From Phyllobacterium sp. 628 (GTDB taxonomy: Bacteria; Pseudomonadota; Alphaproteobacteria; Rhizobiales; Rhizobiaceae), in the NCBI RefSeq assembly GCF_014189505.1, contig NZ_CP050303.1:1-64000 (forward strand): a stretch of 64,000 bases of DNA. Reading direction: 5' to 3'. Each line of letters begins with the position of its first letter. Positions within the stretch are counted from its first letter, which is position 1. Made by a program: the position numbers and the translations under genes. The notes below the pieces were generated by a model. That model was not told the origin of the DNA and did no database searches. It was given only the letters and a program-made list of their open reading frames with translations. This document shows positions 45,579 through 54,535 of the stretch, in pieces.

Positions 45579-45618
45579 GAAAACCCGCTAGAGGTTCGTC
45601 CTCAAAAGGCGGGTTTTC
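45579..45618 (-). terminator. Rho-independent-type terminator
   Basis: Perfect 10-bp arms gaaaacccgc and gcgggttttc with a 20-base loop, 9 bp beyond the stop of the minus-strand NAD(P)-binding gene. Confidence 0.75.
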
Positions 45619-45627
45619 CCTTTTCCA

Positions 45628-46296
45628 CTACCAGGTGATGAACGGTATTTTTCTCAGCCATTCATCAGAGGCGACTTGATCCAGAATAAATGTCGCAACA
45701 TCTTCCCGCGAGATGTTGCCGCCGTGGAAATGGCTCAAATCGGTGAGCGTCCGGATCTTGTTGCGTGCAGGCTTGTTGTTGAGGATCGAGGGACGAACGA
45801 TTGTCCAATCGAGGTCGCTGCTCGTGATGATGGCTTCCTGGCGGTCCTTGTCGGCATAAACCTTGCGCAGAAGCAGGGGGAAGATCAGCTTGTCGAAGAG
45901 AAAGCCGCCGTGTCCTGCGCTGTCGCCTGCGCCCATGCCGGTGATGGCGATAAGGCGCGAGACCTTCTCTGCCTTCATGGCGTTTGCAAGAGCTTGGGTC
46001 GCGATCGAAAGAAGAGTGACGTCACGAAGCGGGCTTGCAGGTGTCCCCAGTGCGCTGATCACGATGTCCTGACCTTTGACTGCCTGACGCAGGGCTTTTT
46101 CATCGCGAGCATCCCCGACTACAAGCTTTGCTCCTTTGAGGTCCTGGGCTTTTTCCGGCGAACGCACCAGCACAGTGACGTCATAACCGCGGCCTACAGC
46201 CTGGCTGACAATGTGGCGGCCGGTCGGCCCGGTAGCGCCGAGAACCACGATCTTCGGTGCAGCGACGAAACCTGTTTCTGTTGCAATCGTATTCAT
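45628..46296 (-). CDS. NAD(P)-binding oxidoreductase, atypical SDR
   Basis: 222 residues. Cofactor loop GATGPTGRHIV lies near 19-29, then VTVLVRSPEKAQDLKG and VVGDARDEKAL. Similar proteins are flavin or biliverdin reductase-like NAD(P)-binding proteins. It is divergent from a LysR gene, with 106 bp between starts that carry copy B of the duplicated upstream region. ggagtatct lies just before the duplication boundary. Confidence 0.88.
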   Translation of the reverse strand: MNTIATETGFVAAPKIVVLGATGPTGRHIVSQAVGRGYDVTVLVRSPEKAQDLKGAKLVVGDARDEKALRQAVKGQDIVISALGTPASPLRDVTLLSIATQALANAMKAEKVSRLIAITGMGAGDSAGHGGFLFDKLIFPLLLRKVYADKDRQEAIITSSDLDWTIVRPSILNNKPARNKIRTLTDLSHFHGGNISREDVATFILDQVASDEWLRKIPFITW

Positions 46297-46303
46297 GGGA
46301 GTA

Positions 46304-46391
46304 TCTCCGGGTTGGAAGTTCTTGACACCTCGAATATGGCTGGTTCACTGTTGATCCGATAGACCATTAATTTAGTCACGATGTCTCACAG
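46304..46391. repeat. Duplicated upstream region, copy B
   Basis: Counterpart of 45087-45174. Here the right half of the operator-like site is degraded (gtctcac-ag-atggaac). It lies between the NAD(P)-binding gene and the divergent LysR gene and probably carries both promoters. Confidence 0.8.
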
Positions 46392-46402
46392 ATGGAACAC
46401 TC

Positions 46403-47293
46403 ATGGATCTCGTCGCACTTGCCGATTTTAATCTCGTGGCTCGTCACGGTGGCTTCGGCAAAGCCGCCCGTGCGGGCGGGCGTCCCAAGGCAACCCTTTC
46501 CCGGCGTGTTGCGGAGCTGGAGCTTGCCCTTGACCTGCGACTGTTTGAACGTGGTGCGCGTAACCTGAAGCTCACCGAGGAAGGGCGCGCCCTTCACGAA
46601 CGCACCGCCGCTCTCCTGACAGAGCTGGATGAAACGGCAGCCACCATCGCCTCAGGTGCAGAGAAACCGCGGGGCCGATTGCGGATCAGCGCGCCGCTTC
46701 TTTTGTCACAAACGGCCATGGGCAAGATCGCGGCCGGTTTTGCGCTGAAATATCCGGATGTCAGACTGGAAATCACGACAGAGGACCGAGCGGTTGATAT
46801 GATCGAGGAAGGCTATGACTTGGTTATCCGGGTAAACCCGGATCCGGACGAAAGTCTTGTGGGTCGAGCGTTTCTGCATGATCGCCTGGTCGTGGTGGCA
46901 AGCCCCGATTTTCCCCGAGCCGCTGCAGATCGCCCAGTTCCCGGCGTTGTGCGCGGCTTCAGCAATCCGCAGACTTGGAACATCACAACCTCGGAGGGAC
47001 ATTTGACGATAAGCATCGAGCCAATTCTGGCCCTCTCATCCATAATCATGGTTCGAGATGCGGTACGAGCAGGCGTTGGCGCTGCACGTTTGCCGATCTC
47101 GCTGGTGAGCCACGATATCGCCGACGGCACATTGCTGCATTGGGGAGATATCGATGGATCCGACATTACTTTGTGGGCGCTCTACCCATCGCGGCGTCTA
47201 TTGAGCGCTCGCGTGTCTGCATTTCTGGATTTTTTGAAACAGGCCTTCCCGAACGGAACACCCGATGAACTGGCTGCCTACATCGGCAGGTAG
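46403..47293 (+). CDS. LysR-family transcriptional regulator
   Basis: 296 residues. The helix-turn-helix region is LADFNLVARHGGFGKAARA with PKATLSRRVAELELALD, followed by the linker helix and an effector domain (LRISAPLLLSQTAMGKIA, ITTEDRAVDMIEEGYDLVIR). It probably activates the divergent NAD(P)-binding gene, and possibly the paralogous one at 45079 through the intact operator there. Confidence 0.93.
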   Translation: MDLVALADFNLVARHGGFGKAARAGGRPKATLSRRVAELELALDLRLFERGARNLKLTEEGRALHERTAALLTELDETAATIASGAEKPRGRLRISAPLLLSQTAMGKIAAGFALKYPDVRLEITTEDRAVDMIEEGYDLVIRVNPDPDESLVGRAFLHDRLVVVASPDFPRAAADRPVPGVVRGFSNPQTWNITTSEGHLTISIEPILALSSIIMVRDAVRAGVGAARLPISLVSHDIADGTLLHWGDIDGSDITLWALYPSRRLLSARVSAFLDFLKQAFPNGTPDELAAYIGR

Positions 47294-47734
47294 CGGGCTA
47301 AAGCCTACTCATCCCGAAGATGCATCCGAGCGGGTCAAACGATCGGCTCGTGGCATCGTTACCATTCCGACGGCAGCGCCATGGTTTACGTCCTGTTTGA
47401 TCGTCGTCAGTGCTCGTTCACATTTGACGTTGAGCGAGCGCTCGTGTGGCCGCGCTCATAAAGTGGGATGCCAAACGATAAGTGAGTGAAGGCATCATTA
47501 CTGCTCAACTTTTGCCAAAGGCGGGATATCTGAAGTCGAGCGCGGCGGATTTTACCACTCATCGCTTTGCTTATATGAACGCTGCCCGATTATTTCTTGT
47601 ATCTGTCGGCAAATGCCGGACGACTGTAGGGCCAGCTTTCTGGCACAACACACCAGTTCTTCCAGCGGCTTTCGGGTTTTTGCGTTTCGCTCGCCCAAAG
47701 TTTCAATCCATCAACGATGCGGAAAATACCCCGA
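47294..47734. other. 441-bp region without a supported gene
   Basis: Short frames exist on the plus strand (47265-47489 and 47482-47748), but they lack a ribosome binding site and recognisable domains. I see no strong hairpin. Confidence 0.4.
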
Positions 47735-48058
47735 ATGGAACCGAATAATATCGACTATCGCCTGAGAGTTCCCTTTTTCATCGAAACCTCGTGTTTGGCA
47801 TTGATGTTCGATGAAAAGTTGCGGGTTAGTTATCCGGGATTGGGCATCAAAGCTTGGCAGCTTTGGAACCAGAAACTTCAGATGGATGGTATAGTCCAAC
47901 TTATAAGCAACCGAATGGCAAATACTTGTCTAAAGAATGAAACCCAATCGGTGCAGATTATAATCGACGCGCTCGCCGAAACTCTTTCGGAAAATCTCGC
48001 ACCGATCACGTTGTCTGGGGCGTCAATCAGCGTCAAACCCTTTTCATTCGATAAATAA
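47735..48058 (+). CDS. Small hypothetical protein
   Basis: 107 residues from ATG 47735 (ATG 47717 is an alternative). Not recognised. Mixed composition with VSYPGLGIKAWQLWNQKL in the middle and an Ile/Leu-rich helix SVQIIIDALAETLSENLA. No signal or membrane segment. It may be a real small gene or chance. Confidence 0.35.
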   Translation: MEPNNIDYRLRVPFFIETSCLALMFDEKLRVSYPGLGIKAWQLWNQKLQMDGIVQLISNRMANTCLKNETQSVQIIIDALAETLSENLAPITLSGASISVKPFSFDK

Positions 48059-48130
48059 CAGCAGCAATTTTCCATGGTGGTCATCATTGCTACATGGGAT
48101 CCGCAGCGCTGAGAAAAGGTTTGGGAAACG

Positions 48131-48403
48131 ATGAAAATAGCAGGACATGGCAATCGATCTGAAATGGCCGGTTTGGTTGAATTTGTGTGTCAGAAAATGT
48201 CGTGTAATGAGCGCACGCTGGCTCAAAATCTCGAACTGCCCATCAGCGCGATACGAATGTGGAAGATAAGGCCTGCTCCCCGGTTTGTTATTCTTGCGCT
48301 TTGCGCGCTCGTGGAAAACCTCAATGCGGACAAGCTGATGGCGACTGAACATCAGCACCAAAAGGATGGCGATCGTGGATTTCAAAACTTTCTACGCACA
48401 TAA
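48131..48403 (+). CDS. Small protein with possible helix-turn-helix
   Basis: 90 residues. NERTLAQNLELPISAIRMWK looks like a helix-turn-helix of the XRE or YdaS kind. A gggaaacg stretch precedes the ATG. It overlaps the next gene's start by 38 bases in another frame, so they may be coupled. Function not assigned. Confidence 0.45.
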   Translation: MKIAGHGNRSEMAGLVEFVCQKMSCNERTLAQNLELPISAIRMWKIRPAPRFVILALCALVENLNADKLMATEHQHQKDGDRGFQNFLRT

Positions 48404-49619
48404 AACCAAGATCTCAAAACGGCTCATTCAACCTCTTGCCACGGAGCTTGGCGTTGGGCGTCGCATTATCGGCTCGCCCGCCACCGGGCATCGGCTTACC
48501 TTTGAAGGCGGCATCGCCCTTGCTGTCGCTGCGGCGTTCCTCTGCATTCCATTGCTTGCCACCGCAAGCCCTGCATTCGCCCAGACCCGTGCCGACGGTG
48601 CTGAACTCGTGTACCAGACCTCAGGCAAAGTCAGTGCGCAGAACCCCGCCTTTTCACCCGATGGCACGACGCTGATCTTTACACTCTACAAAAACGGTTA
48701 CGATGGCGGCGACAACCAGCCGGAATGCAATCCCGGTACTAAAAAGAACTGCGATGTCGGTGGCATCTGGAAAATGCCTAGTGCCACTCCTGGCGGCGCA
48801 GCATCAGAAATGACGAATGATCATACGTATCCCAATGGCAGCGCCTTGCTGAGCGCCACCAACGTCAACGGACTGGCAACCTGGAATGGCCCGGCCAATC
48901 GGGTGACCTTCGCGGATATCAATCGCGATGGCAACATCTGGATCATGATCCCGGATGGCACAGCACTGCAGCAGATTACCCATGCACCAAGCGCCAAAAA
49001 ACACTCCTATCAGGAACCCACCTTCGCCCCGGATGGCAAGACCATTGTCTTCGAGGATGATCTGGAGGTGCCCAAAGAAGTGTCTTTAGACGAATATGTC
49101 GGCAGTATCGCGATTGTATCTGCCAGCGGTGGCGCCGTGCAGCAGCTTCTGATCGACGGCGATAATCGTCTGCCCGTCTGGTCGCCCGACGGAACGCGTA
49201 TTCTTTTCCAGCGGCGAACGGTTACAAACAATGAGGGTGGCTATCACCTGTTTACCATCAAGCCGGATGGCAGTGAGCTGAATCAAATAACCGGCAACGA
49301 GCCAAAGCCTGTCGACAACCTCGATAGCGATGCCTCCTGGTCGCCCGACGGCAAATGGGTTCTTGATTCAGCGTGCTACAACGCAAATCCGGCAACGCCA
49401 TGCGCAGACGATGCCAAGGCAAATATCTTCCTGGTCTCGGCCGATAAGACTTCAACCGGCCAACCGACCATTATACGCGTCACGAACAATCCCACTGCGG
49501 AAGATGGCGCACCCGCCATGAGCCCGGATGGTCGCTGGATTTATTTCGAGTCCCATAAAACCGATGACGATGGTTCGCCCTCCCAGATCTGGCGGATCGC
49601 CACGCCCAAACTGCCGTAA
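48366..49619 (+). CDS. Exported PD40/TolB-like beta-propeller protein
   Basis: 417 residues. A ~45-residue basic lead precedes the hydrophobic segment IALAVAAAFLCIPLLATA and cleavage site PAFAQ near 73, an unusually long signal. The mature part has about six WD40-like/PD40 blades, seen as repeated SPDG or APDG motifs (AFSPDGTTLIFT, TFAPDGKTIVFE, VWSPDGTRILFQ, SWSPDGKWVL, AMSPDGRWIYFE). The fold resembles the propeller of TolB, without TolB's N-terminal domain. It probably binds proteins or sugars in the periplasm. It starts at 48366; no later Met gives a normal signal. Confidence 0.85.
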   Translation: MAIVDFKTFYAHKTKISKRLIQPLATELGVGRRIIGSPATGHRLTFEGGIALAVAAAFLCIPLLATASPAFAQTRADGAELVYQTSGKVSAQNPAFSPDGTTLIFTLYKNGYDGGDNQPECNPGTKKNCDVGGIWKMPSATPGGAASEMTNDHTYPNGSALLSATNVNGLATWNGPANRVTFADINRDGNIWIMIPDGTALQQITHAPSAKKHSYQEPTFAPDGKTIVFEDDLEVPKEVSLDEYVGSIAIVSASGGAVQQLLIDGDNRLPVWSPDGTRILFQRRTVTNNEGGYHLFTIKPDGSELNQITGNEPKPVDNLDSDASWSPDGKWVLDSACYNANPATPCADDAKANIFLVSADKTSTGQPTIIRVTNNPTAEDGAPAMSPDGRWIYFESHKTDDDGSPSQIWRIATPKLP

Positions 49620-49772
49620 TCAATCCATCAAGCGAGTGCGCTTTTAAGAACGGTAACCAATGATTTTACCGTTATATGACGACTATTTTAGGCGGCATCA
49701 GTATGTCACGGGTTGCACTGCAACTCGGAGGTGATTTGCAACAATATTCAACTCACCAAGCCAGGATTTATA

Positions 49773-51071
49773 ATGGAGAAAGATGAGGCTGACATAATCG
49801 CAGCGCTCGCGAGTAGTGCGCTGGACGTTCTTGAACAAACCCCGCTGCTTGCTCTCGTCTCAATTTCTGCCGTTGCAGCATCGTTTTTCATTGCCTTTGC
49901 GATCACCCGCCGCCTGAAGCGCAAATGGCCAATTAATTATCGCATTCGAATTCTGATCGACTATCTGTCCACGATTGTCCTTACAATCCTTATTTTGTTC
50001 GGGTTAATGCGCGTGTTCAGTCAGACGCTGGGTAATCCATTAACGTTTGTGATTGGTGGGGCGCTAATCCTATTTCTTGTTGTCCGCATTGCAGGGGCGT
50101 TCGTCGAGTTACTGTTCAAGCCGCGTGATCCGTTTAGGTCGATTTTGCGCGCTTCCTCGATCTTGTTCTGGATTACAATTTTCTTCTATCTCTTTGGTCA
50201 ATCCAATCCGACTATCAAAAGCTTTTTCGACGGAGAGTTTGAGATCGGCGATTCCAAAATTAGCCCGCTGTCGATCTTTAACATCCTGTTTTTTGGAGGC
50301 ATGATCCTTATCATTACGATTTGGACTTCTGAAGCAGCACAGCGATACTTGCATAAGAAAAGCGGCTTGCAGCCCAACCTGGCACTTGCGCTGGAACGTA
50401 TCATTTCAGTCGCGGTTTGGGTTATTGCAGCGCTCATTATTGTTTCTCTGGCGGGTATTAATCTCACGGCGCTTGCAGCCTTTGGCGGCGCGCTCGGCAT
50501 CGGTGTCGGTCTCGGCCTGCAGAAGCTTGCCGCAAGTTACATTAGTGGCCTGATATTGTTGTTCGAGCGCTCGGTAAGAGTGGGAGACAATCTGGTAAGC
50601 GAGAAGATTACCGGCCGTGTCACTGAGATGACAATCCGCTACACCACAATCCATACGACGGATGGCTTGGACGTACTTGTATCGAACGACAATCTGATCA
50701 ACAGCACCATTGTCAACGAGACGTTGTCTGACAGCAACGTCCGATTGGAGTTGCCTATTACCCTGTCAGCAGACACCGATCTGGAAAAAGCACGCGCCAT
50801 TTTTCTTGACGCGGTGGAAAAGCAACCACGTATACTCAAAGACCCGGCCGCAAAAGTCTACACCGCCAGTATCGAAAACAAGAATGTCAAGCTGCTTGCC
50901 CGATTCTGGATCAATGATCCCATCAATGGACGCATAAGCATCATCTCAGCCATCAACGAGGCTGTGCTCCAGGAGTTCAAAAAGAAGGGTATAGAATTAG
51001 CAGACGGTGAGTTTGCGTGTTGCAGACATACATTTTCATGGAACAAACACGAAGCGCAATCTAACGCGTGA
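49773..51071 (+). CDS. MscS-family mechanosensitive channel
   Basis: 432 residues from ATG 49773 (MEKDEADII, agga upstream); a TTG at 49713 would add 20 residues. About five or six membrane helices precede the pore helix LAAFGGALGIGVGLGLQKLA. The cytoplasmic beta domain begins with SYISGLILLFERSVRVGD and the C-terminal vestibule follows. It is longer than E. coli MscS by N-terminal helices. It would release solutes on hypo-osmotic shock. It stands alone. Confidence 0.92.
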   Translation: MEKDEADIIAALASSALDVLEQTPLLALVSISAVAASFFIAFAITRRLKRKWPINYRIRILIDYLSTIVLTILILFGLMRVFSQTLGNPLTFVIGGALILFLVVRIAGAFVELLFKPRDPFRSILRASSILFWITIFFYLFGQSNPTIKSFFDGEFEIGDSKISPLSIFNILFFGGMILIITIWTSEAAQRYLHKKSGLQPNLALALERIISVAVWVIAALIIVSLAGINLTALAAFGGALGIGVGLGLQKLAASYISGLILLFERSVRVGDNLVSEKITGRVTEMTIRYTTIHTTDGLDVLVSNDNLINSTIVNETLSDSNVRLELPITLSADTDLEKARAIFLDAVEKQPRILKDPAAKVYTASIENKNVKLLARFWINDPINGRISIISAINEAVLQEFKKKGIELADGEFACCRHTFSWNKHEAQSNA

Positions 51072-51394
51072 CAATGGTCATTAATCTTGGCAGCCACAAT
51101 CACATGCTCCTATCCGGCAAAAGACGAAAGTGTTGCTCGACGACATCAATGATGTGATCGCGTTTAATGGATACGTGCGGCAGTCAAAAGCTGCAGCACT
51201 TTACGCTCCTAAATCACTAAATTTCAAACATCTCGGATGCGTTGCCAAAATTGTAAATTTTCCTCAGCGTGCTCTCCCGTCAAAGGCAAAAACCACCCAC
51301 GAGCGTTTGAATAGCGCAGCAGACGGAGACATGGAAATTATCGTGATGTTCCCCTATGATATCGACAGAAAATTGAAATGGGTATGCGTTTCAA
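51072..51394. other. 323-bp region without a supported gene
   Basis: A 90-codon plus frame from 51130 lacks a good start and domain features. Nothing else is seen. Confidence 0.35.
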
Positions 51395-52015
51395 ATGGAT
51401 GAAACCGCCGATGCCGACCATACGCACAGTAAGCGCGTCGATCAGGTCATGCATGCAATCCGGCAGCGGATCACAGGTCGTACACTTGGACCTGGGGCTC
51501 GTTTACCATCCATACGCAGTTTTGCCTCGAGCATGGCCGTATCAAAATCGACAATTGTTGAGGCTTATCATCGCCTGGCTGCGGAAGGCACAATTATATC
51601 CCGGCGTGGCTCCGGTTTTTATGTGGCAGGTCACGGGCCGTCACTGCCCTCCAAGGACATCGAGACCCCTCTCGATCACCTTGTTGATCCATTCTGGATA
51701 TCACATTTATCTCTGAATACTGGCGATGATGTCCTTAAGCCAGGTTGCGGCTGGCTTCCCTCATCATGGATGCCCGAAGTTGCGCTACGGCGGGCCTTGC
51801 GTACAATCGCACGCGCTGACGACAGTCAACTCATGGACTTTGCACCACCACTAGGATTGAAAACACTGCGCCAAGTCCTATCGCGGCGCATAATCGAATG
51901 CGGCATTCACGCCGTCTATAGATCATGCGTTTCAATGTGTCTCAATGTGCAGACCCGAGAATTTTCGCTGTCCTTGCTATGGCTATTGAACAGCAAGCCA
52001 AGGAAACAGCCTTAA
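51395..52015 (+). pseudogene. MocR/PdxR-type GntR regulator, truncated
   Basis: 206 residues where ~460 are expected. The N-terminal GntR winged helix is intact: RITGRTLGPGARLPSIRSFA, STIVEAYHRLAAEGTIISRR. The aminotransferase-like domain begins (GCGWLPSSWMPEVALRRAL, then LMDFAPPLGLKTLRQVLSRR) but stops near residue 170, and the last ~35 residues fit nothing. The pyridoxal-phosphate lysine and most of the domain are absent, so it is a deletion remnant. Another frame at the junction (51925-52038) reads ADPRIFAVLAMAIEQQAK, possibly a fragment of another gene. Confidence 0.8.
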
Positions 52016-52058
52016 ATACTTCTCCCTCTTCATTTTGATGTCGGGAAGAGCAAAGAAT

Positions 52059-53204
52059 CTAACCTGCCTTTTTGAGAAGTCCTGGTGCCACATTCTTCAG
52101 CAAAGCCACTAGCTGGCTCTGCTGATGGGTGCCAGTCTTGCGAAACAACCGTTCGAGATAAGTACGGGTCGTGCTATTTTTTACTCCGACTTGAAAGGCC
52201 GCGTCTTTGAGCGAAGAGCCAGCTGCAAGCAGTACCGCCAAACGAGCCTCCGAACGAGACAACTTGAAGATGGAGCGGATATGTTCCTCAAATCCCGCCA
52301 AATTGCCCATATCCATCTTTTTGAACATCACCATCGCACATCGCTCCCCCGCTGTTTCACGAAAAGGCGCGTCGAACAACGGGGCAACTTCAATGAGATA
52401 TTCGGTGGGATGAGCACAATCGCTTGAAGATTCGAGTACCAAATGCCCTCCCGAACCCGATACTCCGTTGATATGGAGGCCGCATGCATCGGCCGCCAAA
52501 TTCTGGATTTGATTAAGAATGGAAGGCCGCGCCGCAAGAAATCCATTGCGGATCTTGATTTCGGTCTCGCTGGAATCAATCCACTCTTGAGCAAGATCGT
52601 TGATAGCGAGAATCCTCAAATCTGCCGATACGAGCATTGCACCGAATGGCAGACGTGAAAATGTGTTATCCAACGCATTGAAGACCATCATTCTGTCGTT
52701 GATTTGGCTGGCACGTTCAAAATGCGGGATGAGCAATGATAATAGCTCCACGTCCTTTTGATCAAAATCAGTTTGGTTCGAGCCCCTACGAACATCGACA
52801 AACATAATGCTGTTACGCGTTTGATGGATTTTGCAGCACAAGCCCGCATACATATCTTGAGGCTTCATCCAGTCGTTCCAAAATTCGCTTCGCCGGAACT
52901 CTGAAATGTCGAATAAATTACCATCGTATAAAACCGTCTTGAGAGACGTAGTGGACAGAGAGTCAAGCAACGGATTGGCAAGCGTGTATTGTTCTACGTA
53001 TTTCTGCAAATAACCGCCATCCGGATTTGCAGAATAAGCCCACGTTTTCAATTTATCGTTTGTATGATTTGTAAGGCATGCAGCAGAACTGTTAAACAGT
53101 TCACGCATTTCTTCGATGGCTATTTTCCAATATTGGGGGTCGTATGCGGCTTGGTATATTTTACCAATAAGGTCTGTGACATTTGCAAGCGTCGGTTCAC
53201 TCAT
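52059..53204 (-). CDS. LuxR-family transcriptional regulator
   Basis: 381 residues from ATG 53204, with agaggaag upstream. The first ~300 residues are a sensory region without clear family, possibly PAS-like. The C-terminal LuxR helix-turn-helix reads LSRSEARLAVLLAAGSSLKD with the recognition helix in NSTTRTYLERLFRKTG. No autoinducer-binding domain is recognisable. The ATG overlaps the stop of the upstream small gene (ATGA). Confidence 0.88.
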   Translation of the reverse strand: MSEPTLANVTDLIGKIYQAAYDPQYWKIAIEEMRELFNSSAACLTNHTNDKLKTWAYSANPDGGYLQKYVEQYTLANPLLDSLSTTSLKTVLYDGNLFDISEFRRSEFWNDWMKPQDMYAGLCCKIHQTRNSIMFVDVRRGSNQTDFDQKDVELLSLLIPHFERASQINDRMMVFNALDNTFSRLPFGAMLVSADLRILAINDLAQEWIDSSETEIKIRNGFLAARPSILNQIQNLAADACGLHINGVSGSGGHLVLESSSDCAHPTEYLIEVAPLFDAPFRETAGERCAMVMFKKMDMGNLAGFEEHIRSIFKLSRSEARLAVLLAAGSSLKDAAFQVGVKNSTTRTYLERLFRKTGTHQQSQLVALLKNVAPGLLKKAG

Positions 53205-53509
53205 ATCTGCTTCCTCTGGATATCCAACTGTCGCATCGCTCTTAAACGTACAAATGCGTCTGGCGGCGTACAATCACACGTTGCTGAATCCCGCAACATG
53301 TGAACGGCCCGGGTCAACCGGTCTTGGCTCTTCCGTCCCATCCTCCCGAGCAGAGCAAAGACGGCAAGAATCGCGAATGCGTCCAGAAGATCCGTGCCCT
53401 TATAAAGTGGAGCCAGCCCGCTGTCGGACGGCACGGGCACTGCATGTGCTTTGATGACACCGTCAGCTTTTCCTAAAGTGCTATCAGCCGACACGATGCG
53501 AGGTTCCAT
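53201..53509 (-). CDS. Small protein, possible DUF2867 fragment
   Basis: 102 residues. The stretch VPVPSDSGLAPLYKGTDLLDAFAI resembles the start of DUF2867 proteins, often encoded beside HxlR regulators as here. The rest is too short for a full domain (~150 residues), so it may be shortened or frameshifted. It overlaps the LuxR start by 4 bases and is divergent from the HxlR gene. Confidence 0.4.
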   Translation of the reverse strand: MEPRIVSADSTLGKADGVIKAHAVPVPSDSGLAPLYKGTDLLDAFAILAVFALLGRMGRKSQDRLTRAVHMLRDSATCDCTPPDAFVRLRAMRQLDIQRKQI

Positions 53510-53576
53510 TTTGCGCGCCCTTCTGCTATGATTTTCTTAGCAATGACGTTACCTCGAACGCTACGAAAAGTATAGC

Positions 53577-53933
53577 ATGCAATTTCCCAAACCCGGCCAA
53601 CCCGTACGCGGGTCACAAACTGGGCGCCCAATTATGGCGCTTCTCGATCTGCTGGGGCGGCGCATGAGTTTGCGCGTTATGTGGGAGCTTGCTCACGCGG
53701 GACAACCTCTCACGTTTCGGGAACTGCAAGCGGTCGCTGAAACAAATCCGAGCCTCCTAAACACACGCCTCAAGGAACTGCGGGCCGCCGCCATCGTAGT
53801 CCATCACACTGGCGGATATGGTTTGAGCGAAGAAGGGAAGTCATTGGTCCGCCTCATCATGCCGCTTAACGAGTGGGCCGCGGCGTGGGGTGCAAACCTC
53901 AAGGCCAAAGACGATACGCCAGCTGACAGTTGA
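53577..53933 (+). CDS. HxlR-family transcriptional regulator
   Basis: 118 residues. The winged helix is seen as LLGRRMSLRVMWELAHAGQP with TFRELQAVAETNPSLLNTRL and the wing HHTGGYGLSEEGKSLVRLI. HxlR proteins respond to aldehydes, quinones or redox state. It is divergent from the DUF2867-like gene, its probable target. Confidence 0.88.
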   Translation: MQFPKPGQPVRGSQTGRPIMALLDLLGRRMSLRVMWELAHAGQPLTFRELQAVAETNPSLLNTRLKELRAAAIVVHHTGGYGLSEEGKSLVRLIMPLNEWAAAWGANLKAKDDTPADS

Positions 53934-54062
53934 TTTCCATGGAGAACTGGCTCTGAGGGGGAGCATAAGCATTTGTGGGGCGGGATAGAACGGATGCAAA
54001 ACGGAAGTGGCCTGAGTTTGTTCCGCCGTTTCTAACAGAACGAAGATCGGCAGAGAGAATAC

Positions 54063-54475
54063 GGTTGTGTTGCAAAGTTTGACTCAGGTAATAAGGGGTC
54101 TTACGGCCAGACGCTATTATGCCGTCAGGGCCGCAAACTGTGCTTTGAGCGAGATGGCTTTTGTTGAAGCGAAGATGCCTTGCCGCTTGCGCATCATGTG
54201 GATGAGTTCGATACCTGCAAGTGTGATATTGGCTGCAGTTTCGGACTGAAATAGATAATCCAGCGATGCACGGTCGAGTGGTCCATTTCAATGCCACGCT
54301 CTGCCATCATTTCTTTCAGATTGCGCAGGCTCAAATTATAAGCCAGATACCATCTAACGCAGAGCAGGATGACTGATTTATCAAAATGGCGTCCTTTAAA
54401 CATCGAAACATCCCGGCTCATGGAAAGCCAGTTTTATAATACGGTCATCTTGACGAACAGTTTGCAACAGAATCC
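54063..54475 (-). mobile_element. IS6-family insertion sequence, internally deleted
   Basis: 413 bp bounded by matching ends: ggttgtgttgcaaa at 54063 and, read inward from 54475, ggattctgttgcaaa, the IS6/IS26-type terminal repeat. A full element is about 800 bp. The flanks (gagaatac / ttgaggtc) are not a target duplication. It carries only the two ends of a transposase gene, so it cannot move by itself, but the ends could still be used in trans. Confidence 0.85.
54118..54421 (-). pseudogene. IS6-family transposase, N- and C-terminal remnants fused
   Basis: The N-terminal ~60 residues match the family (FKGRHFDKSVILLCVRWYLA, MDHSTVHRWIIYFSPKL). The frame then breaks near 54238, and a different frame reads TLAGIELIHMMRKRQGIFAS to a stop at 54118, the normal C-terminus. 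The DDE catalytic core is missing. Confidence 0.88.
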
Positions 54476-54535
54476 TTGAGGTCGCCTCAAGCTAACTCGA
54501 GGCGACAAATATTTAAGACAGGCCGAGCACGCCGC

